From Nageia nagi (taxonomy: Eukaryota; Pinophyta), in contig JBITNC010000001.1 in the NCBI GenBank assembly GCA_050084985.1, positions 39,308,001-39,372,000 on the forward strand: a DNA stretch of 64,000 bases. Reading direction: 5' to 3'. Under the pieces are notes generated by a model that was given only the letters and a program-made list of their open reading frames with translations, had not been told where the DNA came from and ran no database searches. Both the position numbers and the translations under genes were made by a program. Below, one piece after another: positions 58,461 to 64,000 of the stretch (position 1 is the stretch's first letter; every line of letters begins with the position of its first letter).

Positions 58461-58737
58461 TGGCATCCATCGTCGCGTGATTATTGAATTATAATATTAA
58501 GAGATACAATACAAATGCAAATATTATTTTAAAAATAATGTTTAACAAATGAATATGAATTATACATAAGGAGTCATTGATAAATAATATTGAGTAAGAT
58601 TTAAAAAAATTCAAAATTAATCATAGTAATATTGATTTTTGGCTACTCCAAAGATTTGAGTCTTTCTTCTTTAGCTTTCCTTTGCACAACTCCTTTTCAT
58701 AATTTCAATTTTGAATAACAATCATATGGAAATGGTG

Positions 58738-60494
58738 CTAAAATTTAAGTCCATCCAATGCTTTGATGCGAGATATAGGAACAAATGTTAAACCTTGCCT
58801 TTCCCTTTCTCCAATATCCATTGTTGCTTTATTAAGTGTCAAACCTTGTGATTTATGTATTGTTAAGCCCCAAGCCAATCATAATGGAAGTTGAAGTGTT
58901 TGACCTCTTTCTATAGGTATAATTGGAAAAAATTTACCTTCAAGTGAACATCCTATAAAATGATCAAATTCTACCATAACATATGTTGGTAGATCAGGTG
59001 GAGAATTCCCTGGTTTGTATACAATTTTTCTAACATATCCCAAAGCACCATTAACAAGTCCAGCTTCTATCCATAAGTTAATGTTAGCATAACTCTTACA
59101 TTATTTGCAATTAATAACTCAATTTCAAGCTCTTCACTATCACCCCCTCCTTATTTTGTGCTCCCTAATTTTGTTGCAATACTATGTGCTACTGGAAAAT
59201 TTAACTTGAGTAGTTGTAACCTATTATGATAAAAAATATTTCATTAGTTAGAAATATATTAATATTATATCAAAATTTAGCAAGTAATTCAAAATTCAAA
59301 AAATGGATTTATTTAAAATAAATTCATACCTGTTATGATTATGCACATTTTCATTAGTTGCAAATAGATGAATATTCTGATCAAAATCATCCCTTGTAGC
59401 TAGATCTAGATTTGAATTTGTTCTTGTTATCAATAATTTCCAATCATCTTCAGTTGGATTTGCATCTCTTAAATTAATTAAAATTGATGAAACCTTTTTT
59501 GATCTTCACTCTCTCCTTCTTGTTGAAATACTCTATCTAATGTTATAACAGTTGTGAACTTTTGCCATAATAATCTTGCATGTCTATCAGTGGCATATGG
59601 TGGTCTATCCATAACAGGTGGTAACTTTCCTAAATCACCTACTAAAATGATTGACCTACCTCCAAAACATATATTTGATTTTTCTGGAAAACCTTCTCGA
59701 AGGCGATAATCTATGTGTTCCAACATTTTCTGCCCTATGAAGCTCATTTCATCAATCAATATATATTTTACATGTTTCATATCTTCTTGAAAAGTATTTA
59801 ATCTTGATCCCTCTAATTTATCAAAGTCTGTTCTATTATGATTTTTTGATTTGCATTCATTTATAAACCTTCTACATTTCCTTCTCTTAAACGATGTGTT
59901 GGAGGTGTCTATCCCATTTCAGTTGCTTCATATTGTGTTTGTCTCACCACACTTATATTTCTAGCATTTCTTTCAAAAAAAGAGGATGCATCAGAAACAC
60001 TTACGTTATCATGAATATTATTATGATGTATTATTTCCTCTCTTTGACTATCTTCCTCAGCTCATATAGCATGCTGAAGTTGGCGATCATTCACACATTT
60101 TCTCCTAATCTCCTCAAGTTGAAATTGTGTTTGATTTTCTTGGTTTGTTGTTTGTTGTTCCATATATCTTTGTGTGCTTCTTCTCTTTGATCTTCTGATA
60201 TTTTTGCACTGTTTCTCTCATTTTTTGAGTGTGTATTACTCTTTGTTCTTCATGTTCTTCATTGGACATATTAGCATGAGTTTGTCTCTTTCATTCAGAA
60301 TCGATTGCTCTTTGTCGTTATTTTTGTTCATTTCTCATTTCTACCCTACGTTTTGCTCGATTTTCTCTTTGTCTTTATCTTTCTCTCTCTTTGTCACTTT
60401 TAGTCATTCTTTCACATCATCATCTATTATAATCTCTATGATATTGTCTATGTTGTTCTAATCTTTGTTGTTCTCTTTGGTCTTCAAAATTCAT
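58738..60494 (-). pseudogene. PIF1/Helitron-type helicase relic with one intron
   Basis: On minus, the possible start MNFEDQREQQRLEQHRQYHR at 60,494 opens an Arg/Gln-rich N-terminal region (to about 59,950) of the type seen in Helitron helicases. From 59,850: LEGSRL, DEMSFIGQKMLEHIDYRLRE (Walker B), ILVGDLGKLPPVMDRPPYAT, TLDRVFQQEGE. The frame continues to 59,330, where a 109-bp GT-AG intron (59,329-59,221) fits. After it come LNFPVAHSIATKLG, a frameshift near 59,085, LWIEAGLVNGALGYV, WLAWGLTIHKSQGLTLNKAT and stop at 58,738. The Walker A segment and any Rep domain are missing. Confidence 0.75.
59221..59329 (-). other. Intron in the helicase relic
   Basis: GT at 59,329-59,328 and AG at 59,222-59,221 on minus. 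Removing it joins HNHN-R to LQLLKLNFPVA in phase, as helicase alignments require. An AT-rich 109-bp intron is normal for plants. Confidence 0.65.
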
Positions 60495-62738
60495 TATCTT
60501 TGTCACAAATTTACTACAAAAACATAAGAGAATACATCATTATATTTATTTAAATAACAACTTAAAGATATTTACATAATTTTCAAGCATTAATATACTT
60601 AAATAATTATTATTTTCTAATAACTATTGTTGAACACATCCTAAGATTATTATTAAGATTCATGATATCATCGTCTATTATTCAATAAAATGTAATTACA
60701 TAAAGTATCTAAGGAAACCAAACATTTGTCATCCTTATTAGGAGACAACTCTGCCATCATAGCATAAGATCATTTGGATCTTTTTAAAATGTGAAATGAT
60801 AAATGTGGAGATGAGGAGACAACTCTACCATCATAGCATAAGATCATTTGGATCTTGTTGCATATGACATATCTTCACAGTAGTAAAAGAAAGAACATTG
60901 GGCATGGCCCTCACCATTCTTTGTAAGTATGAACTGGAGAGACTGAACTTGTGTTCTTTCTTATCTTAAATAAAATTTATGTATTTTTTCATCCTCTTAA
61001 ATATTTTTGAAATTTTTTAGTTATATTTTTTATTATACCTATAATATTTTTTTCTTATACCATAAAATTATAATATTATGACAGAATGCATACACAATAG
61101 TTTTCAACAAGAGGTTTACCGAGCCCACAAAAAACTATGGTGATAATGTGGATTCACTACATGTAATGAAAACCATATAAAATAATGTTATGGATGACTA
61201 TATTGACTCTGTTAAAGTATACATATCAATCTACTTATTCAAATATCAAAGTAGAAGTGCATTGGCACTACATGGTGGAGATGCATGGCAAATTGAAAAC
61301 CACGAAATGTGATGGAAACAATATAAACTAAATTAATTTGGTATAATGGGGATTTTATGATCTTGTGTTGATTTTATTGAATAACTTTCTAATGAAAATA
61401 AGGCATCAACAATGAATATGTTAGACTAAGACATGTAAAACTTTGTGAATTCAGAGCATTTTTTGATAAAGTTTTATGCGAATAGCAAGATAAGAAGCGC
61501 AAAAGAATTCAGAGTATAAATTGTATGTAAAATAAGAAATAATAAATATTATAGTAAAAATATATTTACAATAGTAGAGAATTAACTTACAATAAAATTA
61601 AAGTTCTCTTCTATTTTTACAATCTTTTGTTCCAACTTTGCTTGTTCAAATTCAATTGCATCTCTCGATTGATTTGGGAATGAATTTTTATGATGTTTGA
61701 TATTCTTCCTTCCATTTATATAATAATTTTTGAAAAGATGTGTCTTTTAATATTTAGTCAGCTATATAATTTTAATTTTAAAAAAATTATTTTCCCACCA
61801 ATTGTTTAATGGACGGACTCACATGCGACATTTTGCTCCCCCACTCCACCCCCCATGCTGTAGCTTAGAAATGCCTCTCGATGTAAAAATGCAAAGGAAT
61901 GCACCTAGACTTGAGAGAGGGAGAGGCTTCTCTTCTTCATGTAACTCTAAACCCAAAGCTTGAGAGTAAAAATAATGAGATAGTAGATATTTTTTCTAAT
62001 GTTCCACCCCTTTATTTATAGCCAAGGAGGTTCAAATATATCCAAATAAATGTCTACTCATCCCTTTAATAATTTTTGTGGTAGATATCATTAAAATTAT
62101 TGATAAGTGTAGTGGTATTAAATGCTTTCAACCTTTTTGTATATTAACTAAAAAATTAAGGCCAATTATTTTCCATACTTGACACAAGAAAAAAAATGTA
62201 GGGCATATCTTAATTATTTTCATAAGGCACCAAAATACCTTGTAACATCTACAAAGTGACATTAGTCCTTTCTAACTATCACTTTTTAAATTGCACCCCA
62301 TTTTACAAACAACCATATGTAAATATTTAAATTCAAAAGAAGAGGATATTCCTTTCCCTTTTTCAAATAATTTCAAAAATATATTGCAAGGTTTTAACAA
62401 TCATTTTACTTGCAATGATCCCTTCATCTTGCATGGTAAATTCATTAGTGCACACATAGATCCACACATTCATCATTGAAATTGATAATCATTCCTTGTA
62501 ATTATGCAATGCAACTATAGATCTATGATGGTCATTAGGGCTTATTAGCAAACCAACACCAATCATTTCCTCACTCTTACCCTTCCATTCTAGTCACCAA
62601 TTCACCTTTGGTTCCTTGGGTCTTTTCCTGCACTTTCCATCTTAATTTAACCTATAATGTATGTCAAAATATCTTAAAACTAATAAAATTGACACAAATA
62701 AAGCATATCATATTAGTGTTTTATTTATTTTATTTACT
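60495..62738. other. AT-rich spacer
   Basis: No clear gene. It contains a direct duplication (60,740-60,782 and 60,814-60,856) and a minus-strand open segment at about 61,755-61,600 (FPNQSRDAIEFEQAKLEQKI) that ends at a GTAAGT, so could be an exon relic. A patch around 61,800-61,900 is richer in C and CpG. Confidence 0.45.
60740..60856. repeat. 43-bp direct duplication
   Basis: 60,740-60,782 and 60,814-60,856 are identical but for one base (CTGCC / CTACC), 74 bp apart. A recent local duplication. Confidence 0.85.
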
Positions 62739-62929
62739 TGAGTATTTAGTTACTTAAGTTCACTAGGATATTTGCCACCGTGTGCCACCGTTTGCCACCG
62801 TGTGCCACCGTTTGCCACCGTGTGCCACCGTTTGTCATAGTGTGCCACCTTGGTATTCATTCCTGTAAATGCCTATTTATAGGCATGTTTCATTGTATCA
62901 TAATATGAAGGTTTTCCTATTTCTCTACA
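62739..62929 (+). repeat. Short LTR-like end of a retroelement (element I)
   Basis: Ends TCTCTACA directly before an iMet primer site. A TATTTATA promoter element (62,874-62,881) within a near-palindrome GCCTATTTATAGGC lies 50 bp upstream. The left edge is a guess (TGAGTATTTAG at 62,739). Its second copy would be outside the window. It contains the decamer array listed separately. Confidence 0.5.
62771..62850. repeat. Decamer tandem repeat TTTGCCACCG/TGTGCCACCG
   Basis: Eight consecutive 10-mers alternate TTTGCCACCG and TGTGCCACCG (a 20-bp unit repeated four times). The first six are perfect and the last two are decayed. CpG is kept, unlike the rest of the window, so the array is young or unmethylated. 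Confidence 0.9.
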
Positions 62930-62941
62930 TGGTATCAGAGA
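62930..62941 (+). promoter_or_regulatory. Element I primer-binding site, tRNA-iMet type
   Basis: TGGTATCAGAG is an exact match to the plant iMet primer site over 11 bases, directly after an LTR-like CA end. Confidence 0.75.
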
Positions 62942-63046
62942 AGGTCTTTCTCTGAACCTGCCCTCAAGATTTTCTCAGCAAATCTGTGAGGGGGGATTGG
63001 CCTCTTTGAACCAATCCCCCCCTCACCTCCATTTTTTTGCTATGTT

Positions 63047-63919
63047 TTGAGCTCTTGCATTCAGACTTGGAGTTTAGATACCGGATTCCTGCGGATGGTT
63101 TTTTCATCCTGCATGCCTTGGTTCTCTCCCATCAACTCCTCCTTGCTAATCCTGTTTGTTCCTGGCAGGTGGTTTACTGGCGTAGGGTTTACTCTCGCCA
63201 TGTGCATTCTCGATGCACATCGTGGATCAGCTCCTCTTGGCGTTCGAAGTTGTACGGGATCTAACTTCACACCTGCCTTGATCTGCACTACGTCATCTAC
63301 CTTTGACCTCGCATTCTGCCACCCTCCTCATTGCTCGCATGGCCGGCTCAGATTAGCTGATGCATTCTTCACCATGGCATTTTTGGCACGTTGTGCGTTG
63401 CTCCTTGTTTCCTCCCTGCGCGCTGTCTGGCCGTGCATCCTTTCACTTAGCTCTCTACCTTCTCCCGCATGCTTCACCCTCACTCATGGCTTGGCTCCCT
63501 CCGTGCACCTCTGCTTCTCCTCCTGTGCACTGTTTCCCCTGCACGTGCACCTGCTGGACCTCTGCTCCTCCTCAGATTTTCGATTTGGGTTTCGAGCTTC
63601 CCCGACAGAGAAATCCCAAATGACGATTCTTCAAGAGGAGCCGCAGGTGAGAGCTTTGAATCTTGAATGCCTGTCGCTTGACGAGAAAATGCTATCCATC
63701 GATGAGAAAGTTCTTCTTACGGTTGATGAGAAAACGAGCTTATCGAAACGGCCTGCTAGAAGCATCGAGAGCGTGAAGAGTTCGAATTGCATAGAAGGGT
63801 TGGTTGTGCCGCCTCCGGTGCCGAGTTCAATTTCGTGGGGTGGTGGTAATCCGGGAGGGGGTAGCGTGCCCTTGTATTGTGCTACTCAGTTTCTACTTCC
63901 TCCTTTGTTCAGGTGCTGA
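63047..63919 (+). CDS. Open reading frame of unknown identity in GC-rich DNA
   Basis: 290 codons without a stop, in DNA much richer in G+C and CpG than anything to the left. Residues 1-190 are hydrophobic, Cys/Ser/Leu-rich and look like leader sequence read by chance. From an internal ATG at 63,620 the frame is more protein-like (LNLECLSLDEKMLSIDEKVL, then IEGLVVPPPVPSSISWGGG). It ends at 63,919. A different frame (GAEDVVQQQGRYNASEGAVG) stays open from 63,911 to the window edge, and TTGTTCAG before it could be a splice acceptor. It lies downstream of an LTR and primer site, so it may be the leader/gag of element I, or host gene DNA carried by it. No family recognised. Confidence 0.35.
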   Translation: MSSCIQTWSLDTGFLRMVFSSCMPWFSPINSSLLILFVPGRWFTGVGFTLAMCILDAHRGSAPLGVRSCTGSNFTPALICTTSSTFDLAFCHPPHCSHGRLRLADAFFTMAFLARCALLLVSSLRAVWPCILSLSSLPSPACFTLTHGLAPSVHLCFSSCALFPLHVHLLDLCSSSDFRFGFRASPTEKSQMTILQEEPQVRALNLECLSLDEKMLSIDEKVLLTVDEKTSLSKRPARSIESVKSSNCIEGLVVPPPVPSSISWGGGNPGGGSVPLYCATQFLLPPLFRC

Positions 63920-64000
63920 AGATGTGGTTCAACAACAAGGGCGCTATAACGCTTCGGAAGGAGCCGTAGGCAACATGGCTCCATCCATTTCCAGAAGCAA

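Noticed and set aside
59894-60461. Plus-strand open frames of 95-98 codons
   Set aside because: Antisense shadows of the Arg/Gln-rich helicase N-terminus; they read as Ser/Leu/Phe-rich strings.

Overview
This window is a stretch of plant repeat DNA. I see no intact, confidently functional protein gene in the first 62 kb. It is very AT-rich and is packed with nested, decayed LTR retrotransposons. These are mainly long Ty3/gypsy elements of the Tat type, one chromovirus and pieces of Ty1/copia. There is also a PIF1/Helitron-type helicase relic, a pentatricopeptide-repeat (PPR) pseudogene and a MITE-like hairpin. The plant assignment rests on Tat-type pol, the plant mobile domain (PMD), PPR modules, and tRNA-iMet primer sites. 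The length of the elements and the depth of decay would suit a large gymnosperm genome, but the species cannot be fixed from sequence alone. Most lesions look like C-to-T decay at former CpG/CHG sites (CGA to TGA, CAG to TAG), as expected for long-methylated DNA.

Layout, 1-40,559: one Tat-type element (called E here, + strand). Its 5' LTR is cut by the window start and its 3' LTR is at 39,604-40,559. Its gag (from 1,639) is split by a chromovirus D (3,904-9,930, target duplication AACAC/AGCAC). Protease, RT, RNase H and integrase follow to about 15,300. A PMD ORF lies antisense between pol and the 3' LTR. That antisense ORF is split by a second large Ty3 element A (minus strand, 19,097-36,697, LTRs of about 1.75 kb). 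A carries gag, protease, an RNase H domain placed before RT, RT, a second RNase H, integrase and a 3.3-kb unidentified ORF. Inside A's integrase C-terminus sits a third element B (24,955-29,062), flanked by a perfect 5-bp duplication, GTCCT. B is internally deleted, and its right LTR is a fold-back palindrome.

Layout, 40,560-58,000: a small RT/integrase fusion relic (G, minus), the 5' half of a copia element (H, 41,379 to about 44,110), and a broken second Tat-type element (F, minus). F has a 3' LTR start at 45,043, a second antisense PMD (46,818 to about 49,090) and integrase at 53,600-54,420. Then comes unassigned AT-rich DNA and a PPR pseudogene near 57.3-58.0 kb.

Layout, 58,000-64,000: a 156-bp inverted-repeat element (58,305-58,460), a PIF1-like helicase relic on the minus strand with a recognisable 109-bp GT-AG intron, AT-rich spacer, and then an abrupt change at about 62.75 kb to GC-richer, CpG-retaining DNA. 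This last part begins with decamer repeats, an LTR-like end and an iMet primer site, and runs into an open frame of unknown identity at the window edge.

The most unusual objects are B's palindromic LTR integrated with a clean target duplication, the antisense PMD ORFs in two independent Tat elements, the RNase H domain upstream of RT in A, and repeated LTR motifs that look like decayed TGACGTCA sites.
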